From CAZOGW01 sp964579415 (lineage in GTDB: Bacteria; Actinomycetota; Acidimicrobiia; Spongiisociales; UBA5794), in assembly GCA_964579415.1 (NCBI GenBank), contig CAZOGW010000099.1, positions 1 through 11,471 of the forward strand: a stretch of 11,471 bases of DNA, given 5' to 3'. This document shows positions 1 through 6,693 of the stretch, piece after piece. The translations under genes were made by a program, and so were the position numbers. Below the pieces are notes generated by a model. The model was not told where the DNA came from and did not search any database. It saw only the letters and a list, made by a program, of their open reading frames with translations. Every line of letters starts with the position of its first letter. The stretch's first letter is position 1.

Positions 1-43
1 ATGAAGACCCCCCTCGACCCCGACTCCGCTGGCGCTCCGTCGG

Positions 44-196
44 GCCCACTCCCCCCGTCAAAGCCCGGGGGGAGAATGAAGAACCCGCCCTCCGCAAAGC
101 CTCTCGGCGGCCCACTCCCGCCGTCAAAGCCCGGGGGGAGACGACGAACCCGCCGTCCGCGCAGCCGGGGGAGACGAAGAGGCCGCCCTCTGTGAG
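44..196 (+). repeat. Tandem array of GC-rich hairpin repeat (left end)
   Basis: Two near-identical units lie 66 bp apart. The core at 49-74 is an 8-nt arm CTCCCCCC, a 10-nt loop GTCAAAGCCC and an 8-nt arm GGGGGGAG, so it can fold into a perfect 8-bp hairpin. The second core at 115-140 differs by one base (C to G at 120), which breaks one pair. Each core is preceded by GGCCCACTCC-like sequence and followed by a conserved flank of the type AYGAAGAACCCGCC. A third, partial unit follows at about 164-190, keeping only the right arm and flank. Bases 1-18 resemble the same right flank, so another copy probably ends just outside the window. The open frame through this stretch translates to a repeated GPLPPSKPGGR and is most likely not a protein. 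Confidence 0.85.
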
Positions 197-321
197 CCGG
201 GGAAGCGAAGGCGCCCGCCACAGGCCATGGGAGACGAGGAGGCGACAAGCCACCGATCGGTTGATGGGGGATCAGCCGGTGAGGGGATGTGCGCTTATGG
301 GTGCGCTGGGAGACTGCGGAC
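197..321 (+). promoter_or_regulatory. Leader of the ABC/two-component operon
   Basis: This is the non-coding stretch between the repeat array and the first operon gene, so the operon promoter should lie here or within the repeats. A weak -35-like TTGATG is at 261-266, but no convincing -10 hexamer sits 16-19 bases downstream, so I do not place a promoter. A Shine-Dalgarno-like GGGAG at 308-312 is 9 bases before the ATG at 322 and supports that start over the upstream in-frame GTG at 289. Confidence 0.4.
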
Positions 322-1239
322 ATGACAGTCATCTCCGTGCAACACATGACCAAGACGTACGGCGGCCGCGCCGCGGTCGACGACGTGTCGTTCTCCGTCG
401 AGGCCGGGGAGGTTTTCGGCATCCTGGGGCGCAACGGCGCCGGCAAGACGACGATCGTCGAGTCCATAATCGGATTGCGCCGCCCCGACGGGGGGCGGAT
501 CGAGGTGCTCGGCATGGACCCCACCGACGACCGGCTGCGCAGCCGGGTCGGCGCCCAACTCCAGGAGAGCCGCCTCCCCGACAAGATCCAGGTGCTCGAA
601 GCCGTCGAGCTGTACCGCTCGTTCTACCCCGACCCGGTCGACGCCGGGGACCTGCTGGAGCGGGTCGGCCTCGCCGACAAGCGCACCGCCCGCTACAAGA
701 CCCTCTCCGGCGGCCAGAAGCAGCGTCTCTCGCTGGCGCTGGCGCTGGTGGGCCGGCCCGAGATCGCCGTCCTCGACGAGCTCACCACCGGCCTCGACCC
801 GAAGGCACGGCGTGACACCTGGGAACTGATTGAGCAGATCAGGTCTGGAGGAGTCACCATCGTCCTCGTCACCCACTTCATGGAAGAGGCGGAACGCCTC
901 GGCGACCGGCTCGCCGTCATAGATGCAGGGAAGCTGGTGGCCCTCGATACCCCCGCCGGTCTGGTGGAGAGGATCGGCGCCGAGCAGCAGCTCCGCTTCC
1001 GGCCCTCCCGGGCCCTCGACGACACCCTGCTCACCGCGCTACCCGAGGTCGGCGGCGTCACCCGGAACGGTTCGCAGGTGACCGTCGCCGGCACCGGGAA
1101 CATGGTGGCCGCGGTCACCGCCGTCCTCGCCCGCAACCAGATCGTCGCCTACGAGCTGCGCGTCGACCAGCCGACCCTCGACGATGCCTTCATCGCCCTC
1201 ACCGGCAATGCCCTCCACGACACCGAGGAGACGCCATGA
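322..1239 (+). CDS. ABC transporter ATP-binding protein, drug-export (DrrA/YvfR) type
   Basis: This 305-residue nucleotide-binding subunit hydrolyses ATP to power the membrane subunit encoded next. Visible motifs, in order, are Walker A GRNGAGKTT (36-44), a Q-loop around Q79/Q81, signature LSGGQ (128-132), Walker B IAVLDE (148-153), D-loop GLDP (157-160) and switch His185 in LVTHFMEEAE. About 85 residues after the catalytic domain match the C-terminal extension of DrrA-like exporters. The ATG at 322 is chosen because GGGAG precedes it and the protein then begins with the usual first beta strand. The stop overlaps the permease start (ATGA at 1236-1239), so the two are translationally coupled. 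The substrate cannot be read from sequence; export of a drug, peptide or lipid-like compound is inferred from family and from the linked two-component system. Confidence 0.95.
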   Translation: MTVISVQHMTKTYGGRAAVDDVSFSVEAGEVFGILGRNGAGKTTIVESIIGLRRPDGGRIEVLGMDPTDDRLRSRVGAQLQESRLPDKIQVLEAVELYRSFYPDPVDAGDLLERVGLADKRTARYKTLSGGQKQRLSLALALVGRPEIAVLDELTTGLDPKARRDTWELIEQIRSGGVTIVLVTHFMEEAERLGDRLAVIDAGKLVALDTPAGLVERIGAEQQLRFRPSRALDDTLLTALPEVGGVTRNGSQVTVAGTGNMVAAVTAVLARNQIVAYELRVDQPTLDDAFIALTGNALHDTEETP

Positions 1240-1973
1240 CAGCCCTCACCCAACTCACCGCCACCGAGGCCCGGCTGTTCCGCCGCGACCCGGCGAACCT
1301 GTTCTGGGCGCTGTTCTTCCCCGCTCTCCTCCTCACCGTCCTCGGCGCCGTCTTCCCCGGGTTCCAGGACGTCCAGCCCGACGGGTGGCGGCTCGTCGAC
1401 GTGTATGCGCCCATTGTCCTGGTGCTGGCGGTGCTCACGGTGGGGGTGGCCGTACTACCGGTGCTCCTGGCCACCAACCGCCAACTCGGAGTGCTGCGGC
1501 GGCTGGCGACGACGCCGGTACGCCCCCGGCAGCTCCTGGTGGCCCAGCTCGCCGTGCAGGGTGTCGTCACCGTCCTGGCCGCGGTCCTGGCCATCGTGGT
1601 GGGCACGGTCGCCTTCGACGTACCTCTTCCCGCGAACCCGGGCGGCTTCGCCCTGGCGTTCGTGGTGCTGGTGGCCGCGGTGTTCGCCATCGGCTTACTC
1701 GTGGGTGCGGTGGCGCCGACGGCGTCGGCCGCGCAGGGCATAGGAATGGCGATCTACTTTCCCATGCTCTTCTTCTCCGGCGTCTACTTCCCCCGCCAGG
1801 TCATGCCGGACGGGCTGCGCACCGTCAGCGACCTGACCCCCGCCGGCGCCGGGGTCCAGGCCATCCAGGATGCCTGGTTCGGCTCCGGGCCGGCGCTCTC
1901 TAACCTCCTCGTCATGGTCGCCTACGCGCTCGGTGCCATCGTCCTAGCCGCCGTGCTGTTCCGCTGGGAATGA
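1236..1973 (+). CDS. ABC-2 type transporter permease
   Basis: This 245-residue integral membrane protein is the channel half of the exporter. Six hydrophobic segments are visible at about 22-40, 57-79, 102-127, 137-160, 169-185 and 223-243. Two features are typical of the ABC-2/DrrB group: the cytosolic stretch LRRLATTPVRPRQLL (about 87-101), which probably contacts the ATPase, and GVYFPRQVMPDGLRTVSDLTP (182-202) after the fifth segment. The length is normal for a half-transporter permease, so two copies would pair with two ATPases. GAGGAG at 1225-1230 lies 5 bases before the ATG. The start overlaps the ATPase stop, and the stop overlaps the kinase start in another ATGA (1970-1973). Confidence 0.93.
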   Translation: MTALTQLTATEARLFRRDPANLFWALFFPALLLTVLGAVFPGFQDVQPDGWRLVDVYAPIVLVLAVLTVGVAVLPVLLATNRQLGVLRRLATTPVRPRQLLVAQLAVQGVVTVLAAVLAIVVGTVAFDVPLPANPGGFALAFVVLVAAVFAIGLLVGAVAPTASAAQGIGMAIYFPMLFFSGVYFPRQVMPDGLRTVSDLTPAGAGVQAIQDAWFGSGPALSNLLVMVAYALGAIVLAAVLFRWE

Positions 1974-3259
1974 GGGCTCACCGGTCGCTCATCGCCGAGC
2001 CCCGGTCCCTCTCCGGGTCGACGGGGTGGGAGAAGGGATACGACCGTGTCGTCGCCTTCGCTCCGTACGTCACCCTGGCCGTCGGCACGGTCATCTCCCT
2101 GCTCCACGCCGGAGGGGGAGCCACCCGGCTGGTCGACTTCGGTATCAGCGGGGCGGGCCCGGAGCGGATCGCCACGCTCCTGCTCGCCGGCGCCACTGCT
2201 CTGTGGACATGGGCCACCTTCACCACGGCCGGTCCCGAGCTGCGGGATAGGCAGTGGCTGGCCCGCACCTACTTCGTCGGCCTTCTCGCCCTCGCCTGCA
2301 TCCTCATCGCCTGGGACACCATCTTCTTCATCTATGCCATCACCGGGTTCTTCCACGCCTACCTGCTGCGGCCGGCGCCACTCGCCTTCCTTGCCGTCGG
2401 CGCTACCTCGGTGGTCATCAACGGCCCGCTGGCACTCTTCGGTGACGACGAGGGCGCCTGGCTCGTCTTCGGGCTCATCGTGGGCATCCAGACCCTGGCC
2501 ATCGGGTTCGGCATCGTGGGTGGTGAGAAGATTTCCGACCTGAGCGAGCAGCGCCGCCACGCCCTCGCCGACCTCGAAGCCGCCATGGACGAGAACGCCG
2601 GGCTCCAGGCCCAGATCGTGGCCCAGGCCCGGGATGCAGGCGTCCTCGACGAGCGGCAGCGCATGGCCCGCGAGATCCACGACACCGTGGCACAGGGCCT
2701 CACCGGTGTCATCACGCAACTCGAGGCGGTCCGGCAGGCTCGCCACGACCCCGCCGAGATGCAGCGTCACCTGGACAACGCCACCCGCCTCGCCCGGGAG
2801 AGCCTCGCCGAGGCCCGCCGCTCCGTCGAAGCGCTGCGGCCGGGGACCCTCGACGGCTCCCGCCTCTCCGAGGCGGTGACGGCGACCGCGATCCGCTGGT
2901 CCGAGCTGAGCGGCGTCCCGGTGCACGTCACCACCACCGGCGAGGCCAGGCCGGTCCATCCCGACATCGAGGTGACGTTGCTGCGGGCTGCCCAGGAAGG
3001 CCTGGCCAACGTGGCGCGCCACGCCGCCGCCACCCGTGCCGGCGTCACCCTGTCCTACATGGACGACGTCGTGACCCTCGACGTCCGCGACGACGGCCTC
3101 GGCATCGTCAACGGGTCGGCCGGCGGCGGGTTCGGGCTCACCGCCATGCGCCAGCGTGTGGAGGCTCTCGACGGGACCCTCCAAGTCGAGTCAGAGCCCG
3201 GCCGTGGCACCGCGGTGTCGGTCGCCATCCCGCTTGCCGCGGTGTCCGGCGATGGCTGA
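1970..3259 (+). CDS. Membrane-bound sensor histidine kinase, NarL/DesK-type (HisKA_3)
   Basis: This 429-residue kinase should autophosphorylate on His and pass the phosphate to the regulator encoded next. The N-terminal half holds about six membrane segments (near 26-46, 65-86, 98-114, 115-133, 134-156 and 162-184) with only short loops, so there is no sizeable extracellular sensor domain. A helical linker (about 188-227) leads to the dimerisation/phosphoacceptor motif ERQRMAREIHDTVAQG (228-243), with His237 and the DxxxQ phosphatase signature. The ATPase domain has an N-box at AQEGLANVARHA (341-352), a G1 box DVRDDGLGI (371-379) and a G2 box GGFGLTAMRQRV (386-397). Start and stop overlap both neighbours. 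The arrangement ABC ATPase, permease, kinase, regulator is the order I recall for B. subtilis yvfRSTU; sensing of a membrane-active compound or of transporter state is inference. Confidence 0.94.
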   Translation: MRAHRSLIAEPRSLSGSTGWEKGYDRVVAFAPYVTLAVGTVISLLHAGGGATRLVDFGISGAGPERIATLLLAGATALWTWATFTTAGPELRDRQWLARTYFVGLLALACILIAWDTIFFIYAITGFFHAYLLRPAPLAFLAVGATSVVINGPLALFGDDEGAWLVFGLIVGIQTLAIGFGIVGGEKISDLSEQRRHALADLEAAMDENAGLQAQIVAQARDAGVLDERQRMAREIHDTVAQGLTGVITQLEAVRQARHDPAEMQRHLDNATRLARESLAEARRSVEALRPGTLDGSRLSEAVTATAIRWSELSGVPVHVTTTGEARPVHPDIEVTLLRAAQEGLANVARHAAATRAGVTLSYMDDVVTLDVRDDGLGIVNGSAGGGFGLTAMRQRVEALDGTLQVESEPGRGTAVSVAIPLAAVSGDG

Positions 3260-3884
3260 CACCATCACCCTGCTCATCGTCGACGACCATCCCGTCGTGC
3301 GCGACGGGCTGCGGGGAATGTTCGCCGGAGACCCCGGGTTCGAGGTTCTCGCCGAGGCGGCAGACGGCGCCGAAGCGGTGGAGAAGGCCGCGGCGTTCCT
3401 GCCCGACGTGGTGCTCATGGACCTGCGCATGCCCCGGATGGACGGGGTGGAGGCGATCCGCGTCCTGCGCGAGCGGGGCGTGGGCTCCCGGGTGCTGGTG
3501 CTCACCACCTACGACTCCGACTCCGACGTGCTCCCCGCCATCGAGGCGGGCGCCACCGGGTACATGCTGAAGGACTCGCCCCGCGACGACCTGGTGCGTG
3601 CGGTTCGTGCCGCCGCGGCCGGCGAGGCGGTGCTCTCGCCCCCGGTCGCCACCCGGCTGATGAGCCATGTGCGGCGCCCTGATCGTGACAGCCTCTCGGA
3701 TCGGGAGGTCGAGGTCCTGCAGCTCGTCGCCGGCGGCGCCACCAACCGTCAGGCGGCCGAGCAACTCTTCATCAGCGAGGCGACGGTGAAGACCCACCTG
3801 CTGCACGTCTACGCCAAGCTGGGCGTCAACGACCGTGCGGCGGCGGTAGCGGTGGGATATGAGAAGGGCCTCTTGAGAGCCTGA
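3252..3884 (+). CDS. Response regulator, NarL/FixJ family with LuxR-type HTH
   Basis: This 210-residue DNA-binding regulator is the partner of the preceding kinase. The receiver domain (about 5-122) has the acidic pair D11/D12, phosphoacceptor D57 in VVLMDLRMPRMDG, switch T85 and K107 in YMLKDSP. The output domain (about 147-207) is a LuxR-type helix-turn-helix: LSDREVEVLQLVAGG, then the recognition region FISEATVKTHLLHVYAKLGV. The ATG at 3252 overlaps the kinase stop by 8 bp and gives the standard start MADTITLLIVDDHP. A GTG at 3156 is in frame but would add a 32-residue arginine/serine-rich leader unlike any receiver domain. It most likely controls its own operon; I could not find a clear operator upstream of 322. 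Confidence 0.95.
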   Translation: MADTITLLIVDDHPVVRDGLRGMFAGDPGFEVLAEAADGAEAVEKAAAFLPDVVLMDLRMPRMDGVEAIRVLRERGVGSRVLVLTTYDSDSDVLPAIEAGATGYMLKDSPRDDLVRAVRAAAAGEAVLSPPVATRLMSHVRRPDRDSLSDREVEVLQLVAGGATNRQAAEQLFISEATVKTHLLHVYAKLGVNDRAAAVAVGYEKGLLRA

Positions 3885-3898
3885 GAGATCAGTGTTCA

Positions 3899-3919
3899 GT
3901 ACTACGTAATCAGTAGTAC
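3899..3919 (+). terminator. Small hairpin after the + operon
   Basis: GTACTAC (3899-3905) and GTAGTAC (3913-3919) form a 7-bp stem around the loop GTAATCA, starting 15 bases after the response-regulator stop. It lies between convergent genes, so it could help end transcription of the + operon. It has no T-tract, so intrinsic termination is uncertain. Confidence 0.35.
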
Positions 3920-3948
3920 CAAGTACCAAGTACCGAGTACCAAGTACC
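3915..3948 (+). repeat. Heptamer tandem repeat (AGTACCA)n
   Basis: The heptamer AGTACCA is repeated 4.9 times over 34 bp, with one variant unit (AGTACCG, the third). It lies between the convergent response-regulator and P-type ATPase genes and is noticeably richer in A/T than either neighbour. The first unit overlaps the right arm of the small hairpin at 3899-3919. I see no coding role. Confidence 0.85.
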
Positions 3949-3961
3949 TCCCCGATACCAG

Positions 3962-6526
3962 CTATGTCGTGGATCTCCGAAGTGGCACTTCATCCGGGTC
4001 GAACCATTCGATCTCGCCGAGCGGCAGCTCGGGGGCTTGTGGCGGGGGAGGGGCGGCAGGCGCTTCGGCGGGGGGCGGAGCCTCACCTTCCCCGTCGGAG
4101 CGGCGCCGGCCGGTGAGGTCGCGGACGCGGTTGGCCATCCCGCGCCAGGTGTCGCCGCTGGTGGGGGAGTTCTCCCGCAGCATGTCGGGAACCTGCTGCA
4201 GCCAGCCGAAGGCGCGCAGGCCCCCGACCATGACGGCGCCGGTGATGGCCACGATCCCTACGGCGGCCAGCAGTATCACCAGCGGCGGCATCTCCAGCTC
4301 GAAGAACTCGCGGGAGGCCGGGAGCGTCATCGCCAGCAGCAGCAACGCCGCCATTGCCCAGATGAGAGCCTTCTTCCACGCCACCAGCGGGCGGCTCACG
4401 ATGGCGAGGGCGAACAGGCCGATGGCGGAGAGCACCAGCGTGGCGGTGGTGCGGGCTTGGGCCAGGTCGACGCCTTCGCTGATGGCGAGGTGGTACGCCG
4501 ACGTGGTGGCCGCGGTCGCCAGGATGCCGGTGGGGATGGCGAAGCGGAGCACCCGGCCGATGAACCCGGTGCGCACCCGCCGCTCCGAGGGCGCCAGCGC
4601 CAGGAAGAACGCCGGGATGCCGATCGTCACCGCGCCCACCAGGGACAGATGGCGGGCCAGGAAGGGGAAGGGGATGCCGAGCAGGCCCACCACCAGGGCG
4701 ATGCCGATGGCGTACACCGTCTTGGTGACGAACAGGTTGGCCACCCGCTCGATGTTGGAGATGACCCGCCGGCCTTCCGCCACCACACCGGGGAGCGTGG
4801 AGAACTGGCCGTCTATGAGGACGAGCTGGGCCACCGCCCGGGAGGCGGGTGCCCCGGTGCCGACGGCGATCCCCAGGTCGCTGTCCTTCAACGCCAGCAC
4901 GTCGTTGACGCCGTCCCCGGTCATGGCCACCACGTGGCCCCGCGATTGCAGCGCCGCCACCATCGCCTGCTTCTGGTGCGGGGTGACCCGCCCGAAGACG
5001 GTGTAACGCTCCATCACCTCGGCGAGCCGTTCCGGGTCGTCGGGCAGGTCTCGGGCGTCGACGGCGTCCTGGGAGCCGACCACGCCCACCTGGCGGGCGA
5101 TGGCGGCCACGGTCGCCGGGTGGTCGCCTGAGATGACCTTGGCGGTGACTCCCTGCTCGGCGAAGTAGCGCAGGGTTTCGGCGGCGTCGGCGCGGATGCG
5201 GTCACCCAGCTCGATCACCGCCACCGGGGTGACGTCGCCGGGCAGCCCGCCCTCGCCGAGCCGCTCCGAGCTGCGCGCCAGCAGCAACATGCGCCGCCCC
5301 GCCCGCGAGCCCTCATCGACCAGCCGGGCCACGGTGGGATCGCCCGGCGCCAGCACGTCGGGAGCGCCCATCAGCCATGATCCGTGGCCCGAGAAAGAGG
5401 CGCCGCTCCATTTGCGCGCCGACGAGAACGGCACCACCGAGCTGCGGTTCCACGGTGGAGGATCGGGGAAGGCGTCGGCGACGGCGGCGAGTGTGGCATT
5501 GCCGTCCTCCTCGGCGGCGGCGAGAGCGGCCAGCGGTTCCTCGACGTCGGCGCCGGCCAGCGGCGTTACCCCGTGGACGACCAGCTTGCCCTCGGTGAGA
5601 GTTCCCGTCTTGTCGAAGCACACCGTGTCCACCCGGGCCAGGCCCTCCACCGCCGGAAGCTCCTTGACCAGCACGTTACGGCGGCCCAGCCTGATCACGC
5701 CGACGGCGAACGCCACCGACGTCAACAGCACCAGACCTTGGGGGACGGCGCCCACCGTCCCCGCCACCGCGGCGGCGAGAGCGTCGTGGAACGTGGCGCC
5801 GGCGTTCATCTGGGTCCATACCAGCAGGACGATGAGCGGACCGATCGCCCAACCCACCGCCGCCAGGATCCAGTCGATGCCGCTGCGCAGCTCGGAGCGC
5901 ACCAGGGTGAACTTCTTGGCTTCGGCGGCGAGCCGGGCTGCGTAGGCGTCGTGCCCTACCCGGGTGGCGACGAAACGCCCGGCTCCGGCGGCAACGAAGC
6001 TGCCGGAGAGGCACTCGTCGCCGAGGCCCTTGCGCACCGCGTCCGACTCGCCGGTGAGCAGCGACTCGTCGATCTCGAGGCCCTCGGAGGCGATCACCCT
6101 GCCGTCGACGGGGACCTGGTCACCGGGACGCAACTCCACCAGGTCGTCGACGACGATCCCCTCGATGCCGATGCCGGCCACCTTCCCGTCGCGCACCACC
6201 CTCGCCCGCGGCGCCGTCAGCACCGAGAGCCGGTCCAGGGTGCGCTTGGCCCGCAGCTCCTGGATGATGCCGATGGCGGCGTTGAGGACGAGTACGACAC
6301 CGAAGAGGGCGTCGCGGGGCTCGCGCAGGATCACCAGGACGACGAAGAGGAGAGCACCGAGGAGGATGTTGAACCGGGTGACGACGTTGGCCCGGATGAT
6401 CTCGGTGGTGGTGCGGCTCGGTCCCCGCTCGACAACGTTGACGCGTCCCGCCGCCACCCTCTCGGCGACCTGCGCCCGGGTGAGCCCTCGCCGCCAGGGG
6501 GCATCGGTGGGGGATGCCGTTGTCAC
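3962..6526 (-). CDS. Cation-transporting P-type ATPase, CtpE-like
   Basis: This 854-residue ion pump has the full P-type architecture. Two membrane segments (about 47-67, 72-89) precede the actuator domain with LLTGES (156-161). Two more (218-237, 246-279) precede the phosphorylation loop CFDKTGTLTEG (D305), SGD (466-468) and the hinge MTGDGVND (535-542). Six C-terminal membrane segments run from about 598 to 769. The N-terminus (GLTRAQVAERVAAG), RFNILLGALLF, KFTLVRSEL, RKWSGASF and IGIPAFFLALAP closely resemble Mycobacterium CtpE, a calcium-uptake pump, as I recall that sequence. Two oddities stand out: the M4 motif reads PQGL (262-265) where CtpE and SERCA have PEGL, and a proline/acid-rich cytosolic tail (about 780-854) extends past the CtpE end. 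The start is a GTG with no good ribosome site but a candidate -10 six bases upstream. Ion specificity is not proven. Confidence 0.93.
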   Translation of the reverse strand: MTTASPTDAPWRRGLTRAQVAERVAAGRVNVVERGPSRTTTEIIRANVVTRFNILLGALLFVVLVILREPRDALFGVVLVLNAAIGIIQELRAKRTLDRLSVLTAPRARVVRDGKVAGIGIEGIVVDDLVELRPGDQVPVDGRVIASEGLEIDESLLTGESDAVRKGLGDECLSGSFVAAGAGRFVATRVGHDAYAARLAAEAKKFTLVRSELRSGIDWILAAVGWAIGPLIVLLVWTQMNAGATFHDALAAAVAGTVGAVPQGLVLLTSVAFAVGVIRLGRRNVLVKELPAVEGLARVDTVCFDKTGTLTEGKLVVHGVTPLAGADVEEPLAALAAAEEDGNATLAAVADAFPDPPPWNRSSVVPFSSARKWSGASFSGHGSWLMGAPDVLAPGDPTVARLVDEGSRAGRRMLLLARSSERLGEGGLPGDVTPVAVIELGDRIRADAAETLRYFAEQGVTAKVISGDHPATVAAIARQVGVVGSQDAVDARDLPDDPERLAEVMERYTVFGRVTPHQKQAMVAALQSRGHVVAMTGDGVNDVLALKDSDLGIAVGTGAPASRAVAQLVLIDGQFSTLPGVVAEGRRVISNIERVANLFVTKTVYAIGIALVVGLLGIPFPFLARHLSLVGAVTIGIPAFFLALAPSERRVRTGFIGRVLRFAIPTGILATAATTSAYHLAISEGVDLAQARTTATLVLSAIGLFALAIVSRPLVAWKKALIWAMAALLLLAMTLPASREFFELEMPPLVILLAAVGIVAITGAVMVGGLRAFGWLQQVPDMLRENSPTSGDTWRGMANRVRDLTGRRRSDGEGEAPPPAEAPAAPPPPQAPELPLGEIEWFDPDEVPLRRSTT

Positions 6527-6532
6527 CTCGGC

Positions 6533-6538
6533 AGGTTA
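6533..6538 (-). promoter_or_regulatory. Candidate -10 hexamer for a leaderless ATPase mRNA
   Basis: Reading the minus strand, TAACCT is followed by exactly six bases (GCCGAG) and then the GTG start at 6526. It fits the actinobacterial TANNNT -10 pattern, and the spacing would put the transcript start on the GTG itself. No Shine-Dalgarno sequence is present, which agrees. No clear -35 element is seen. Confidence 0.4.
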
Positions 6539-6603
6539 CCGGGCGCCGCGCGACAGCGGGAAGGGCCGGGTGGTTCTTCCGGGAGGGGGGAGATGACGAG
6601 GAA

Positions 6604-6638
6604 GGGGGGCGCCGCGCCGGGGGTAGCGGGCGCCCCCC
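6604..6638 (-). terminator. GC-rich hairpin upstream of the ATPase
   Basis: Perfect 10-bp arms GGGGGGCGCC (6604-6613) and GGCGCCCCCC (6629-6638) enclose a 15-nt loop. On the minus strand the stem is followed by a C/T-rich run (CCTTCCTC type) but not a true T-tract. It lies between two co-directional minus-strand genes and may separate their transcripts. Strand is assigned from those genes, since the palindrome itself is symmetrical. Confidence 0.4.
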
Positions 6639-6652
6639 TGGGAGGAGCGGTG

Positions 6653-6683
6653 GGGGGTGGGCGCCGGTGGGGCGCCCACCCCC
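6653..6683 (-). terminator. Strong 13-bp hairpin after the secreted dehydrogenase gene
   Basis: Perfect 13-bp arms at 6653-6665 and 6671-6683 (GGGGGTGGGCGCC and its complement) surround a 5-nt loop, 10 bases past the stop codon of the large secreted protein. Position and stability suggest a terminator or a 3'-end mRNA stabiliser; there is no T-tract. Confidence 0.5.
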
Positions 6684-6693
6684 GGATGACCGC

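Noticed and set aside
49..140. CRISPR array
   Set aside because: Units are palindromic GC-rich hairpins with conserved, not unique, sequence between them; there are too few copies and no cas gene.
1..195. 64-codon open frame over the left repeats
   Set aside because: Its sequence is just the translated DNA repeat (GPLPPSKPGGR twice) followed by arginine-rich residues, with no ribosome site visible.
775..801. Leu instead of Pro after Walker B (LDELTTGLDP rather than LDEPTTGLDP)
   Set aside because: As I recall, this is common in this subfamily of exporters and leaves the catalytic Glu intact.
1922..3184. 420-codon open frame on the minus strand opposite the histidine kinase
   Set aside because: Antisense shadow with Gly/Asp/Glu bias and no motif; the + strand encodes a complete kinase.
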